DNA of 64,000 nt from Consotaella aegiceratis (GCF_036541425.1 NZ_JAZHFT010000016.1:1-64000); one strand, 5' to 3'; shown: positions 16,268 to 26,010, counted from the stretch's first letter. Notes: generated by a model from the sequence alone, not told the origin. Numbers and translations are program-made.

Positions 16268-17266
16268 ATGGGTAGGAAATGGCTTTTCGCGTCGGCTCTG
16301 GCCGTCGCATCGATGCTGGCGAGCGCGGCTTCGGCCCAGGACATGCGCATCGCCATGGTGGTGAAGAATCTCGGCAACGGCTTCTTCGAGGCCGCCCGTG
16401 ACGGCGGCGAGGAAGCCGCGAAGGAACTCGGCAACGTCGAACTGATCTATACCGGACCGACGACCCCGACCGCCGAAGGCCAGATCGACATCATCAACTC
16501 CCTGATCGCCCAGAACGTCGATGCCATCGTCGTCTCGGCCAACGATCCCGATGCGTTGGTGCCGATCACCAGCCGGGCGATGCGTCGTGGGACGCCGGTC
16601 GTCTCTTTCGATTCCGGCATTTCGGCGGATGGTCGTGTCATCCACATCGCACCGTCCAGCACCGACCTGATCGCCCGCAAACAGCTCGAGATGGCCTCGA
16701 AGACCATCGGCGGCGAGGGCGAGATCGCGATCCTTTCGGCCACCGCCCAGGCGACCAACCAAAACGCCTGGATCGCCGCCATGAAGCAGCAGCTCGAGCA
16801 AGAGGACGAGTTCAAGGGCCTCAAGCTGGTCGACGTCGTCTATGGCGACGACCAGTCGGACAAGAGCTACCGCGAGGCAATCGGCCTGATCCGCAAGCAT
16901 CCCGACCTCAAGGCGATCATCGCCCCGACGACGGTCGGCATCACCGCTTCGGCCAAGGCCGTCACCGACGAAGGCCTGGTCGGCAAGCTCTACGTCACCG
17001 GGCTGGGACTCCCGTCTGAAATGGCGGGTCATGTCCATTCCGGCGCGGTCGACACCTTCGCCATCTGGAATCCCGTCGATCTCGGCTACACGGCCGTCTA
17101 CGCGGCCTACGAGATCGCCAAGAAAGAGGCGACGGGCGAGCCGGGCACCGAGGTGCCGGTCGGCCGCATGGGCACGCTGACGATCGGCGAGAGCGGCGAA
17201 ACCCCGATGGCCGAGCCCTTCGTCTACGACAAGTCGAACGTCGACGAATACGCCAAGTTCTTCTGA
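16268..17266 (+). CDS. rhaS: Rhamnose ABC transporter, periplasmic binding protein
   Basis: This 332-residue protein has a Sec signal peptide (residues 1-22, ending ASAASA before QDMRIAMV) and a type I periplasmic sugar-binding fold: FEAARDGGEEAA, two lobes with VDAIVVSANDP and IAILSATAQATNQNAW, and GLGLPSEMAG. It captures rhamnose for the RhaTPQ membrane complex. In the rhizobial naming RhaS is this binding protein, not the E. coli regulator. GAGGAGGAG at 16254-16262 sets the start at 16268. It is well expressed if this ribosome site is a guide. Confidence 0.9.
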   Translation: MGRKWLFASALAVASMLASAASAQDMRIAMVVKNLGNGFFEAARDGGEEAAKELGNVELIYTGPTTPTAEGQIDIINSLIAQNVDAIVVSANDPDALVPITSRAMRRGTPVVSFDSGISADGRVIHIAPSSTDLIARKQLEMASKTIGGEGEIAILSATAQATNQNAWIAAMKQQLEQEDEFKGLKLVDVVYGDDQSDKSYREAIGLIRKHPDLKAIIAPTTVGITASAKAVTDEGLVGKLYVTGLGLPSEMAGHVHSGAVDTFAIWNPVDLGYTAVYAAYEIAKKEATGEPGTEVPVGRMGTLTIGESGETPMAEPFVYDKSNVDEYAKFF

Positions 17267-17432
17267 ACGGCCGAACTGGTCGGGAGTGCCGGGCGCGGAG
17301 GTGTTGCCTCTCGCCTCCAAACTGAGCCCTCCCGGCCCTTTCTCTCGAACATGCAACGTCCGGATACGCGAGATCCGACTGCCGGCCGATGAAGCGCTCG
17401 GCCGTCCGGCGCGCGAGGGACGGGAGGGCTGT

Positions 17433-18995
17433 ATGATGGATGATAGGACAGAGGCATCGCCGCCGATCCTGTCGCTGGAAGGCGTCAAGAAGCACTTCGG
17501 CGGGGTCAGGGCGCTCGACGGCGTGGACCTCGATCTGCGAGCCGGCGAGGTCATGGCGCTGGTCGGCGAAAACGGTGCCGGCAAGTCAACCGCCGTCAAG
17601 ATCATGACGGGCATCTACCGGCCGGATGCGGGCCGCATCGTGGTCAGCGGACAGCCGGTGACGCTGCACGGCACGCAGGACGCCTGGGCCAACGGCATCA
17701 CCGCCGTGCACCAGGAAACGGTGATGTTCGACGAGTTGACCGTCGCCGAAAACATCTTCATGGGGCATCTGCTGCATCGTCGCGCCCGGTTTCTCGACTG
17801 GACCTCGATGAACCGGCGCGCCGACGAGATCCTGAAGAGCCTGGAATCGGACATTTCCGCCGATACGCCGCTCAAGGCTTTGAGCGTGGCGCAAAAGCAC
17901 CTGGTCGAGATCGCCCGGGCGCTGTCCCACGATTCCCGGGTCATCATCATGGACGAGCCGACCGCGGCCCTGTCGATGCAGGAGATTCAGGAGCTTTACG
18001 CCATCGTCGAGCGGCTCAAGGCGGACGGCAAGGCGATCCTCTTCATCTCGCACAAGTTCGACGAGATCTTCCGCATCGCCGATCGCTACACGGTGTTTCG
18101 CGATGGCTGCTTCGTCGGCCAGGGGCGTATCAGCGAGGTGACCGAGGAGGAACTGGTCCGTATGATGGCCGGTCGATCCATCACCCAGGTTTTCCCCAAG
18201 CCCGACGTGATGATCGGCGACCCGGTGCTGGAGGTCGCCGGCCTCGGCAACGAAACCGAGTTCGCCGACATCTCCTTTACCCTGCGCAAGGGCGAAATCC
18301 TCGGCTTCTACGGCCTGGTCGGCTCGGGGCGGACCGAGCTGATGGAGGCGATCTTCGGCCTGAAGACGGTGACGCGCGGCAGCATCCAGCTGCACGGCCG
18401 GCCGATGGCGCACACCTCGCCCCGCCGCGTCATCGAGCAGGGCGTGGTCTATGTGCCAGAGGACCGGCAGCAGAGCGGCGCCATCCTGCCGATGTCGATC
18501 AGCGACAACATCACTCTGCCGTCGGTGCGAAAACTGGCCCGGGGTCCGTTCCTCAACGGTGCGGCAGAGACGGAGATGAGCCATCGCTTTGCCGAGCGCC
18601 TGTCGATCAAGTGCTCGGGCATCGCGCAGGCGGTCCGCGAACTGTCGGGCGGCAACCAGCAGAAGGTGGTGATCGGCAAGTGGCTGGCCACGCGGCCGGG
18701 CATCATCATCCTCGATGAGCCGACCAAGGGCATCGACGTCGGCTCCAAGGCCGCCGTCCACGCCTTCATCGGAGAACTGGTGGAGGAGGGGCTCTCGGTC
18801 GTCATGGTCAGCTCCGAACTGCCGGAACTGATGGGCATGGCCGACCGCATCCTCGTGATGGCGCACGGCCGCATCGTTCGCGAAGTGCCGCGAGCCCGGT
18901 TCGACGCCGAGTCCATCGTGGCCACGGCCACGGGCCTCACCCTTGCAACGCCGGCATCGGAGGTGCCCCATGCAGCGGCTCATTCAGCAGCGTGA
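17433..18995 (+). CDS. rhaT: Rhamnose ABC transporter, double ATPase
   Basis: This 520-residue protein holds two fused ABC ATPase domains, as in ribose- and rhamnose-type importers. The N-terminal domain has Walker A GENGAGKS and Walker B VIIMDEP. The C-terminal domain has the weakened Walker A GLVGSGRTE but a full LSGGNQQKV signature and IIILDEPTKGIDVG. Such asymmetry is normal in this class. The start at 17433 follows GGGAGG. The coding end overlaps rhaP by 26 bases, which couples their translation. Confidence 0.92.
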   Translation: MMDDRTEASPPILSLEGVKKHFGGVRALDGVDLDLRAGEVMALVGENGAGKSTAVKIMTGIYRPDAGRIVVSGQPVTLHGTQDAWANGITAVHQETVMFDELTVAENIFMGHLLHRRARFLDWTSMNRRADEILKSLESDISADTPLKALSVAQKHLVEIARALSHDSRVIIMDEPTAALSMQEIQELYAIVERLKADGKAILFISHKFDEIFRIADRYTVFRDGCFVGQGRISEVTEEELVRMMAGRSITQVFPKPDVMIGDPVLEVAGLGNETEFADISFTLRKGEILGFYGLVGSGRTELMEAIFGLKTVTRGSIQLHGRPMAHTSPRRVIEQGVVYVPEDRQQSGAILPMSISDNITLPSVRKLARGPFLNGAAETEMSHRFAERLSIKCSGIAQAVRELSGGNQQKVVIGKWLATRPGIIILDEPTKGIDVGSKAAVHAFIGELVEEGLSVVMVSSELPELMGMADRILVMAHGRIVREVPRARFDAESIVATATGLTLATPASEVPHAAAHSAA

Positions 18996-19968
18996 ATTCC
19001 TGCTGGCGGTGATCATCGCCGCCATCGTCGCGCTCATCACGCTTCGGGCGCCGGTCTTCCTCAGCCCCGCCAGCGTGGACACCATCATCACCGACAGCGG
19101 CATCCTGGCGATGGTCGCGCTGGCTCAGATGCTGGCGATCATGACGCGGGGGATCGACCTGTCGGTGGCCTCGAACATCGCGCTGACCGGCATGGTCACC
19201 GCGCTCCTGTCCAAGGCGTTTCCCGAGATGCCGGTCTATCAGACGCTGGCGGTGGCCATCGGCCTCGGCATGCTGCTGGGCGCGCTCAACGGAGCGATGA
19301 TCGCCTATGTCGGCATCCCGCCGATCGTCATGACGCTCGGCACGATGAGCGTCTATCGCGGCGCCGTCTTCCTGGTCAGCGGCGGCCAGTGGGTCAACGC
19401 CCACGAGATGGCGCCGCAATTCATCGGCTTTCCCACCGGTCGGCTCTGGGGCATCACGATCATCGTGTGGATCGCCGTGCTTGTGATCGCTGCAATGGCC
19501 ATCTTCCTCAACCACATGAAGAAGGGCCGCGAGCTCTATGCGCTGGGCGGCAATCCGGTGGCCGCGCAATATGTCGGCATCGACAACACCCACAACCAGA
19601 TGCTGGTCTACACGGTCATCGGTACGATCGCGGGGCTCTGCGGTTACCTCTGGGTCGCCCGCTATGCCGTGGCCTATACGGAAGTCGCGCTCGGCTTCGA
19701 ACTGCAGACGGTGGCGGCCTGCGTCATCGGCGGCGTCTCGATGGCGGGCGGGAAAGGCACGGTACCCGGCACCGTGCTCGGGGCGCTGTTCCTCGTCATC
19801 ATCTTCAACGCCCTGCCGATCATCGACGTCTCGCCGTTCTGGCAGATGGCGATCTCGGGCACCGTGATCCTGGCGGCGGTGATCCTCAATTCGCGCGGTG
19901 AAGGCCGCAAGGGCAAACTGATTCTCAAGCAGGTGCAGGCTTCGGCCGCGGCGGAGGTGGCGTCATGA
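18970..19968 (+). CDS. rhaP: Rhamnose ABC transporter permease 1
   Basis: This 332-residue inner-membrane permease has about ten hydrophobic segments and the sugar-permease family block MTRGIDLSVASNIALTGMV. Near the C-terminus the GLCGYLWVARY loop and GGVSMAGGKGTVPGT follow the RbsC pattern and likely contact the ATPase. It pairs with RhaQ to form the channel. The ATG at 18970 lies within the end of rhaT. A TTG nine codons earlier is in frame but less likely. Confidence 0.9.
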   Translation: MQRLIQQREFLLAVIIAAIVALITLRAPVFLSPASVDTIITDSGILAMVALAQMLAIMTRGIDLSVASNIALTGMVTALLSKAFPEMPVYQTLAVAIGLGMLLGALNGAMIAYVGIPPIVMTLGTMSVYRGAVFLVSGGQWVNAHEMAPQFIGFPTGRLWGITIIVWIAVLVIAAMAIFLNHMKKGRELYALGGNPVAAQYVGIDNTHNQMLVYTVIGTIAGLCGYLWVARYAVAYTEVALGFELQTVAACVIGGVSMAGGKGTVPGTVLGALFLVIIFNALPIIDVSPFWQMAISGTVILAAVILNSRGEGRKGKLILKQVQASAAAEVAS

Positions 19969-20966
19969 GCGCGGTGGAGCATCGGGAGGACATGCCGGTG
20001 GGAACCAAGCCGAAGCGTTCGCTTCGATTCGTCGGGCGCTGGGAGCTCGTGCTCCTGGCGATTCTGGCCGGGATCTGCGTCATCAACGCGTTCTCGTCGC
20101 CCTACTTCCTCGACATCTACAACCTGATGGATTCGACGCAGAACTTCTCCGAAAAGGCGATCATCGCGCTGTCCATGGCGTTGATCATCATCGGACGCGA
20201 CATCGATCTGTCGGTCGCCTCGATCATCGTGCTGGCGTCGACCGCCATGGGCTTCCTGGCGTCGCTCGGCTGGGGAACTCCCGAGTTGGTGGCGGCAGGG
20301 ATTGCCGTGGGCGCGCTGGCCGGCGCCTTCAACGGCGCGATCATCACGCGCTTCGAGGTGCCGGCCATCGTGGTGACGATTGGCACCATGTCGCTGTTTC
20401 GCGGCATCTCCACCATCGTGCTCGGCGACGGCGCCTACACCTCCTATCCGAGCGATTTCTGGGTGCTCGGGCAGGGGTACATGTTCGACCTGATCCCGTA
20501 TGAGTTCATCATCTTCCTGGTGCTCGCCGTGCTCTTTACCGTGCTCTTGCACGGCACGGTGATCGGCCGCTCGCTGTTCGCCTATGGCAACAACCCGCAG
20601 GCGGCGCTCTACAGCGGCGTCAAGGTTGATACCTACCGCTTCTGGTTCTTTGTCCTGAACGGAGCGATGGCGGGGCTGGCGGCAGTGCTGTTCACCTCGC
20701 GCATCGGCTCGACGCGGCCGAACATGGCGCTCGGCTGGGAACTGGAGGCCGTCGCCATGGTGGTGCTCGGCGGCGTCTCGATCATGGGCGGCAGCGGCAC
20801 CATTCCGGGGATCGTGATCTCGGTCTTCATCGTCGGGATGCTGACCTTCGGCCTGGGGCTCCTCAACATTCCCGGCATCATCGTGACGATCATCATGGGC
20901 TGCCTGCTGATCGGCGCCATCGCCGCGCCCATCGTCTTCGGCAAGCTGCGGGCGCTTCGGCACTGA
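19965..20966 (+). CDS. rhaQ: Rhamnose ABC transporter permease 2
   Basis: This 333-residue permease is a paralogue of RhaP with the same landmarks: IIGRDIDLSVASIIVLA, VTIGTMSLFRGIS, FAYGNNPQAALYSGV and GGVSIMGGSGTIPG. A roughly 25-residue polar N-terminus precedes the first membrane helix. The start overlaps the rhaP stop by four bases (ATGA). This is the last gene of the operon; a hairpin lies 18 bases beyond its stop. Confidence 0.9.
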   Translation: MSAVEHREDMPVGTKPKRSLRFVGRWELVLLAILAGICVINAFSSPYFLDIYNLMDSTQNFSEKAIIALSMALIIIGRDIDLSVASIIVLASTAMGFLASLGWGTPELVAAGIAVGALAGAFNGAIITRFEVPAIVVTIGTMSLFRGISTIVLGDGAYTSYPSDFWVLGQGYMFDLIPYEFIIFLVLAVLFTVLLHGTVIGRSLFAYGNNPQAALYSGVKVDTYRFWFFVLNGAMAGLAAVLFTSRIGSTRPNMALGWELEAVAMVVLGGVSIMGGSGTIPGIVISVFIVGMLTFGLGLLNIPGIIVTIIMGCLLIGAIAAPIVFGKLRALRH

Positions 20967-20983
20967 GACGGCTATCCACATGG

Positions 20984-21024
20984 CCCGTTTCGCCGGTCTC
21001 CGATGGGGAGGCTGGCGAAACGGG
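20984..21024 (+). terminator. Hairpin after the rhamnose operon
   Basis: CCCGTTTCGCC at 20984-20994 pairs perfectly with GGCGAAACGGG at 21014-21024 (11 base pairs), and the 19-base loop can pair further. There is no U-run, so it may end transcription with Rho or protect the 3' end. Confidence 0.5.
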
Positions 21025-21141
21025 GCTGGATTCCAGGCAGTCAACCAGAAAGATGATGCGACGTGACAATTCGACCGCTTCCGATGGCTTCTGGCGCTTG
21101 CGGGCCGGCGATGGGTCGGTTATATCCCCACCCGCCGGTCA

Positions 21142-21218
21142 CGGAGTGTAGCGCAGTCTGGTAGCGCACCTCGTTCGGGACGAGGGGGTCGCAGGTTCAA
21201 ATCCTGCCACTCCGACCA
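21142..21218 (+). tRNA. tRNA-Pro(CGG)
   Basis: A full 77-base cloverleaf with encoded CCA. Acceptor strands CGGAGTG and CACTCCG pair, the anticodon stem-loop is CCTCG-TTCGGGA-CGAGG (anticodon CGG), and the T arm is GCAGG-TTCAAAT-CCTGC. Confidence 0.95.
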
Positions 21219-21363
21219 GCATTTTCAAGAAAATCCAGATGCTTTGTCGTCCGTTTCTGGGGCGTCCGCGGCGTTTTTCTTTCGGCCTGCGGCGATCATG
21301 CCGTTCCGGCATGAAGCGCGCGGCGCCGTGGCTGCGCGCCGGGTTTCATCCGCATCAAAGCGA

Positions 21364-21576
21364 CTATCGGTTACTCAGCCTGTTCTGAGTCCGCTGGACC
21401 AGGGTGTCCCAGTCTCGAGCGTCACGCTCGGCCGTTCGCGCCGAAGCGGCGGCCGCTAGGTCTTCCTTTGGCGCCAGGGCGTATCCCAGCGTCACGGCGG
21501 CGGGCAGTGACGCGATCAGACACACCAGGAAAACCATCCGTCCCGGTGTCCGCCACTTTCCCCATTTTTCTCGCAT
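21364..21576 (-). CDS. Small single-pass membrane protein, unknown function
   Basis: This 70-residue protein has a basic N-terminus (MREKWGKWRTPGR), one hydrophobic helix at about residues 14-32 (VFLVCLIASLPAAVTLGYAL) and a soluble Ala/Asp/Arg-rich tail (33-70), predicted to face the periplasm. A good ribosome site, AGGAG seven bases before the ATG, supports that it is real. I recognise no family. It sits alone between tRNA-Pro and the opp genes; the 275 bases beyond its start show nothing further. Confidence 0.6.
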   Translation of the reverse strand: MREKWGKWRTPGRMVFLVCLIASLPAAVTLGYALAPKEDLAAAASARTAERDARDWDTLVQRTQNRLSNR

Positions 21577-21851
21577 CAGAAGGCTCCTGTGTTGTCACGG
21601 CTCCTTCTGCCATCGAACTTTTTCGACCGCGCTAAAAGAATGCGTCGATTCGAAACGATCGGTCGGCAGCGGCGATTCCGTGACCCGACTGCCCCACTTG
21701 GCACGACCCATTCGCTGGTTCGGCGAACGACGCGTTACCTATCGGCCTGCCCTTGTCCGCTGCCCGCCCACCCATCGCGGCCTATCGGCAGCCGAGAAGG
21801 CGCGGACATCCCAACGCGACATCTCGTGGTCGCCGACCTGGAGATCTGCGC

Positions 21852-22871
21852 CTAGTCTGCGGCAGCGGCCAGATTGTCGGCTTCGGCCACCACCTCGTCG
21901 GCGAACAGGCACGCCGAGACGTGGCCCTCTTCCACCGGCGCCAGCGGCGGCGGCGTTTCCGAGCAGACCGGCCGGGCGATCGGGCATCGGGTGTGAAAGG
22001 CACATCCCGAGGGTGGATTGATGGGCGAGGGTGGATCGCCCTGCAGCACGATCCGCTCGCGTTGCCGTGCCACTTTGGGATCCGGAATCGGAGCCGCCGA
22101 GAGCAACGCGCGCGTATAGGGATGCGCGGGCCGGGCGAACACCTCGGCCCGCGGCCCGAGTTCCACGACGCGTCCGAGATAGAGCACCAGGATGCGATCG
22201 GAGACCAGGCGCACCACCGACAGGTCGTGGCTGATGAAGATCAGCGTCAGGCCCAGCCGATCTCTCAGACCCTTCAAGAGATTGACGATCTGTGCCTGGA
22301 TCGAGACGTCGAGCGCGGAAACGGGCTCATCGCAGACGATCAGTTTCGGCTCGGTGATGATCGCACGCGCAATGCCGATGCGCTGGGCTTGGCCGCCCGA
22401 GAACTCGTGCGGATAGCGGTTGATCATCTCCGGCGCCAGGCCGACTTCCTCCATCGCCTTGGTCACCCGTTCGCGGCGCGCCTTGCGGTCGAGCTTCGGC
22501 TCGGCGACGCGCAGGGGTTCGGCGATGATGTCGGCGACCGTCATGCGCGGATCGAGCGATGCGATCGGATCCTGGAAGATGATCGACAGGTCGCGGCGCG
22601 CCTTGCGCATTTCCTCGTCGGAGAGATGCGTGAGATCGCGGCCCTGCCAGACCACGCGGCCGGCCGTCGGCTCGATCAGCCGCAGAATGGAACGGCCGAG
22701 GGTCGACTTGCCGCAGCCGGATTCGCCGACGATGCCGAGCGTCTCGCCTTCCTTGAGGTCGAAGGAGACGTCGCTCACCGCCTTGAGCTTGGGTGTCGCG
22801 GCAAACGGGTTTCGAGCCCGCAGTTCGAAGACTGTGGACAGGTTTTCGACCGATAGCAGGGCATCAGCCAT
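21852..22871 (-). CDS. oppF: Oligopeptide ABC transporter ATPase OppF
   Basis: This 339-residue cytoplasmic ATPase has Walker A GESGCGKS, Q-loop FQDPIASLDPR, signature FSGGQAQRIGIARA and Walker B LIVCDEPVSALD. The C-terminal peptide-transporter extension (oligo_HPY) carries PSGCAFHTRCPIARPVC, a cysteine motif that often binds an iron-sulfur cluster. The ATG at 22871 was chosen; a frame 16 codons longer lacks support and overlaps oppD further. It overlaps the oppD end by eight bases. It pairs with OppD to power the OppBC channel. Confidence 0.9.
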   Translation of the reverse strand: MADALLSVENLSTVFELRARNPFAATPKLKAVSDVSFDLKEGETLGIVGESGCGKSTLGRSILRLIEPTAGRVVWQGRDLTHLSDEEMRKARRDLSIIFQDPIASLDPRMTVADIIAEPLRVAEPKLDRKARRERVTKAMEEVGLAPEMINRYPHEFSGGQAQRIGIARAIITEPKLIVCDEPVSALDVSIQAQIVNLLKGLRDRLGLTLIFISHDLSVVRLVSDRILVLYLGRVVELGPRAEVFARPAHPYTRALLSAAPIPDPKVARQRERIVLQGDPPSPINPPSGCAFHTRCPIARPVCSETPPPLAPVEEGHVSACLFADEVVAEADNLAAAAD

Positions 22872-23901
22872 GGGGCGCCTCCCGAGCGGTTGCTTCGGCT
22901 GCCGTACCGGCCTGTGCATCGATAAACGGGAACCAGCAGGCGGCTCGGCGTCCCGCTTCGACGGTATCGAGGGGCGGACGCTCGCGCACGCATTTCTCCT
23001 CGGCGAAGCGGCAACGCGGATGGAAGGCGCAGCCCGACGGCGGATGGATCAGGTTCGGCGGACGCCCGGGGATCGGTTCGACGGCCTCGGCCTCCCGGTC
23101 GACGCGGGGAATGGAGCGCATCAGGGCGGCGGTGTAGGGCATCGCCGGCCGCTCGAAGACGGCATCGACCACGCCTTCCTCGACGATCCGCCCGGCATAC
23201 ATGACGGCGACGCGGTCGGCGATGCCGGCCACGACGCCGAGATCATGCGTGATCAGCACCAGCGCCGTGCCGGAATCGATGGTGAGATCGCGAAACAGGT
23301 CCAGGATCTGGGCCTGGATCGTCACGTCCAGCGCGGTCGTCGGCTCGTCGGCGACGATCAGCTTCGGGCGGCAGAGCAGCGCCATGGCGATGACCACGCG
23401 CTGGCGCATGCCGCCGGACAGCTCATGCGGATACTGGTTGATGCGCCGCTCGGCATCGGGAATGCCAACCTTCTTGAGCATCACGAGCGCCTCACGCTCG
23501 GCCTCGCGGCGGCTCATGCCGCGGTGGATCTCCAGGGTCTCGGCCAGTTGCCGTTTGATCTTCATCGCCGGATTGAGGGCGGTCATCGGATCCTGGAACA
23601 CCATGGCCATGTCGCGGCCACGGACCTTGTCGAGCTGCTCCGGCGTCTTGGCGAGCAGGTCGCCGGCATCGGAGAACTTGGCCGCGCCGGCGGTCCTGGC
23701 ATTGCCGGCGAGCAGGCCGAAGACGCCGTTGAAGGTCTGGCTCTTCCCGGACCCGGATTCGCCGACCACCGCAACGGTCTCGCCCACGTGGATTTCCAGG
23801 TCGAGACCGCTCACCGCCTGCACGGTCCCGTCGGGCGTATCGAAGGCGACGGTATAGCCGTCGAGCGAGAGGAGGGGAGCTTGGATGGTATCCATCGTCA
23901 C
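22864..23901 (-). CDS. oppD: Oligopeptide ABC transporter ATPase OppD
   Basis: This 345-residue ATPase has Walker A GESGSGKS, FQDPMTALNP, signature LSGGMRQRVVIA, Walker B LIVADEPTTALD and the C-terminal oligo_HPY extension with PSGCAFHPRCRFAEEKC. The order and motifs identify it as the OppD/DppD partner of OppF. Its start overlaps the oppC stop by four bases. In the transporter the two unlike ATPases form one heterodimer. Confidence 0.9.
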   Translation of the reverse strand: MTMDTIQAPLLSLDGYTVAFDTPDGTVQAVSGLDLEIHVGETVAVVGESGSGKSQTFNGVFGLLAGNARTAGAAKFSDAGDLLAKTPEQLDKVRGRDMAMVFQDPMTALNPAMKIKRQLAETLEIHRGMSRREAEREALVMLKKVGIPDAERRINQYPHELSGGMRQRVVIAMALLCRPKLIVADEPTTALDVTIQAQILDLFRDLTIDSGTALVLITHDLGVVAGIADRVAVMYAGRIVEEGVVDAVFERPAMPYTAALMRSIPRVDREAEAVEPIPGRPPNLIHPPSGCAFHPRCRFAEEKCVRERPPLDTVEAGRRAACWFPFIDAQAGTAAEATAREAPHG

Positions 23902-24821
23902 CGATCCTTCGGGTCAAAGGCGTCGCGCAGGCCGTCGCCGATGAAGGCGAAGGACAGGAGCAGCGAGACAAGCACGGCACCGGGGAAGAACAGCAGCCAG
24001 GGCATGACCTGCATGACGCCGGCGCCTTCCGAGATGAGCGTTCCGAGCGAGGTCAGCGGCTCTTGAACGCCGAAGCCCAGATAGGACAGGAAGCTTTCGG
24101 TGATGACGATCTCCGGAATGGTCAGGGTGGCGTAGATCACCACCGGACCGACAAGGTTCGGCACGATATGGCGCAGGATGATGGGCAAGGTGGCCACGCC
24201 CGAGGCCCGCGCCGCCTCGACGAATTCGCGTTCTCTCAGCGACAGGGTCTGGCCGCGCACGATGCGCGCCATGGTCAACCATTCGAGCAGGCCGATGGCG
24301 GCGAACAGAAGGAAGACGTTGCGGCCGAACATCACCATGAGGAGGATGACGAAGAGCAGGTAGGGCAAGGCGTACATGACGTCGACGAAGCGCATCATCG
24401 CCTGGTCGACGCGTCCGCCGATGAAGCCTGCCAGCGCGCCATAGAGGACGCCCACGGTCACCGAGACGGACGTGGCGATGATCGCCACCGTCAGCGAAAC
24501 GCGAGTGCCGTAGAAGACGCGGGCGAGCAGATCGCGGCCGTTCTGGTCGGTGCCGAAATAGTGGCCGGATTCCAGCGAGGGCGGGACGCGGATGGCGCCC
24601 CAGTCCGGCGTCTCGTAGTCGAAGGGAATGAAATAGGGGCCGAAGATGGCCAGGAGGATGATCAGGGTGAGGACGATCAACGCTCCGACAGCAGCCTTGT
24701 TGGCGCGCAGACGACGCATGGCGTCGCGCATCAGCGAGCGGGGCTTGCCCACAGGCATGTCGGTATCGGGAACGAGGAAGCGTTCTTCCAGCGCCTCGCG
24801 TTTATCCACGTAGAGGGTCAT
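23898..24821 (-). CDS. oppC: Oligopeptide ABC transporter permease OppC
   Basis: This 307-residue permease has a soluble N-terminus, a first helix near residues 40-60, the OppC_N region, FGTDQNGRDLLARVFYGTRVSL, and the binding-protein-dependent EAA loop near FVEAARASGVATLPIILRH. Six transmembrane helices are expected. It overlaps oppB and oppD by four bases each, so the operon is tightly coupled. It forms the channel with OppB. Confidence 0.9.
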   Translation of the reverse strand: MTLYVDKREALEERFLVPDTDMPVGKPRSLMRDAMRRLRANKAAVGALIVLTLIILLAIFGPYFIPFDYETPDWGAIRVPPSLESGHYFGTDQNGRDLLARVFYGTRVSLTVAIIATSVSVTVGVLYGALAGFIGGRVDQAMMRFVDVMYALPYLLFVILLMVMFGRNVFLLFAAIGLLEWLTMARIVRGQTLSLREREFVEAARASGVATLPIILRHIVPNLVGPVVIYATLTIPEIVITESFLSYLGFGVQEPLTSLGTLISEGAGVMQVMPWLLFFPGAVLVSLLLSFAFIGDGLRDAFDPKDR

Positions 24822-25741
24822 CGCGTCCTCACTTTCGGATCGAGCCAGGCGTAGGTGAGATCCACGATGAGGTTCAGCACGAGGATCAGCGACATGTAGA
24901 AAATCACCGTGCCGAGCACCATGCCGTAGTCGCGGTTGAGCGCCGCGCCGACGAAATAGCGGCCGACGCCGGGAATGCCGAAGATCGATTCCACGACGAT
25001 CGATCCGGTGAGAAGATATCCGGCCGCCGGGCCGAGATAGGAGATCACCGGAGTGAGCGCCGGGCGCAGGGCATGGCGCAGTACCGTGCGCCGGCGGCCG
25101 ATGCCCTTGGCCTTGGCGGTCTTGATGAAATTGGCATTCATCGTCTCGATCATCGAGCCGCGCATCAGTCGCGAGATGCGGGCGATGTGCGACAGCGACA
25201 GAACGGTGACCGGCATGATCAGGTAGGGAAGCGAGCCGTCGCCCCAGCCGCCGACCGGCAGCCAGGCGAGATTGACACCGAAGACGAGCTGCAGAATGGG
25301 AGCGGTCAGGAAGTTCGGCACCACGAGGCCGGTCATCGCCACGGCGGCGATCAGATAATCGCCCGCCCGGTTCTGGTAGAGAGCGCCGAGGATGCCGGCG
25401 GTGATGCCCACGGTCACGGCCAGAACGAAGGCGCAGGTGCCCAGCGTCATGGTGTAGGGCAGGCCGATGGAAATCTGCTGCGCCACCGTGAAGTCCTTGG
25501 TGACGAAGGACGGCCCGAGGTCGAAATGCGCCAGCCGCGCCAGATAGCGCAGGTACTGGAAGACCAGCGGATCATCCAGGTGGTAGTAGGCGCGCAGATT
25601 TGCCAGAACCTCCGGCGGCAGGGCCCGTTCCTGGTCGAACGGCCCGCCCGGAGCGAGCCGCAATATGAAGAAGGCCGCCGTGATCGCGATCAATATGACC
25701 GGCAGCGTCGTCAGCAGACGACGCGAGGCGTAGGAAAGCAT
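24818..25741 (-). CDS. oppB: Oligopeptide ABC transporter permease OppB
   Basis: This 307-residue permease starts MLSYASRRLLTTLPVILIA, a typical OppB/DppB N-terminal helix, followed by the APGGPFDQER segment and the EAA loop around NFIKTAKAKGIGRRRTVLRH. The start at 25741 follows AGGAGAGG; the 57-codon extension further upstream is rejected. The gap of 269 bases to oppA is long and could hold an attenuating structure, since binding proteins are needed in excess; I see no clear terminator there. Confidence 0.9.
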   Translation of the reverse strand: MLSYASRRLLTTLPVILIAITAAFFILRLAPGGPFDQERALPPEVLANLRAYYHLDDPLVFQYLRYLARLAHFDLGPSFVTKDFTVAQQISIGLPYTMTLGTCAFVLAVTVGITAGILGALYQNRAGDYLIAAVAMTGLVVPNFLTAPILQLVFGVNLAWLPVGGWGDGSLPYLIMPVTVLSLSHIARISRLMRGSMIETMNANFIKTAKAKGIGRRRTVLRHALRPALTPVISYLGPAAGYLLTGSIVVESIFGIPGVGRYFVGAALNRDYGMVLGTVIFYMSLILVLNLIVDLTYAWLDPKVRTR

Positions 25742-26010
25742 AGGGACACCTCTCCTGGCGTGGATCAAGGCGGACGAAACGCGGACCGACGCTTCCTCCG
25801 ACGGCTCGTGCGTCCATCGGCGCTGAGAATGCGCCGATAGGCTTCGCCGGAACCGACGGTCGAGGCCGCCGGGCGGTCGCCGTTTCGCGGCCTGATACGG
25901 CCTCGATCCCACAAGGAAATTGATCTGACGCAGAGGACGCGATACGCGATGCGCCTCTTAAACAGAAACGACGAGGCAGCAGGGCCGCCCCGTCGAAACT
26001 GCTCCAGAGT

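Noticed and set aside
21221..21234. ATTTTCAAGAAAAT after tRNA-Pro as a terminator
   Set aside because: The stem is short and AT-only with a tiny loop, so it is too weak to call.
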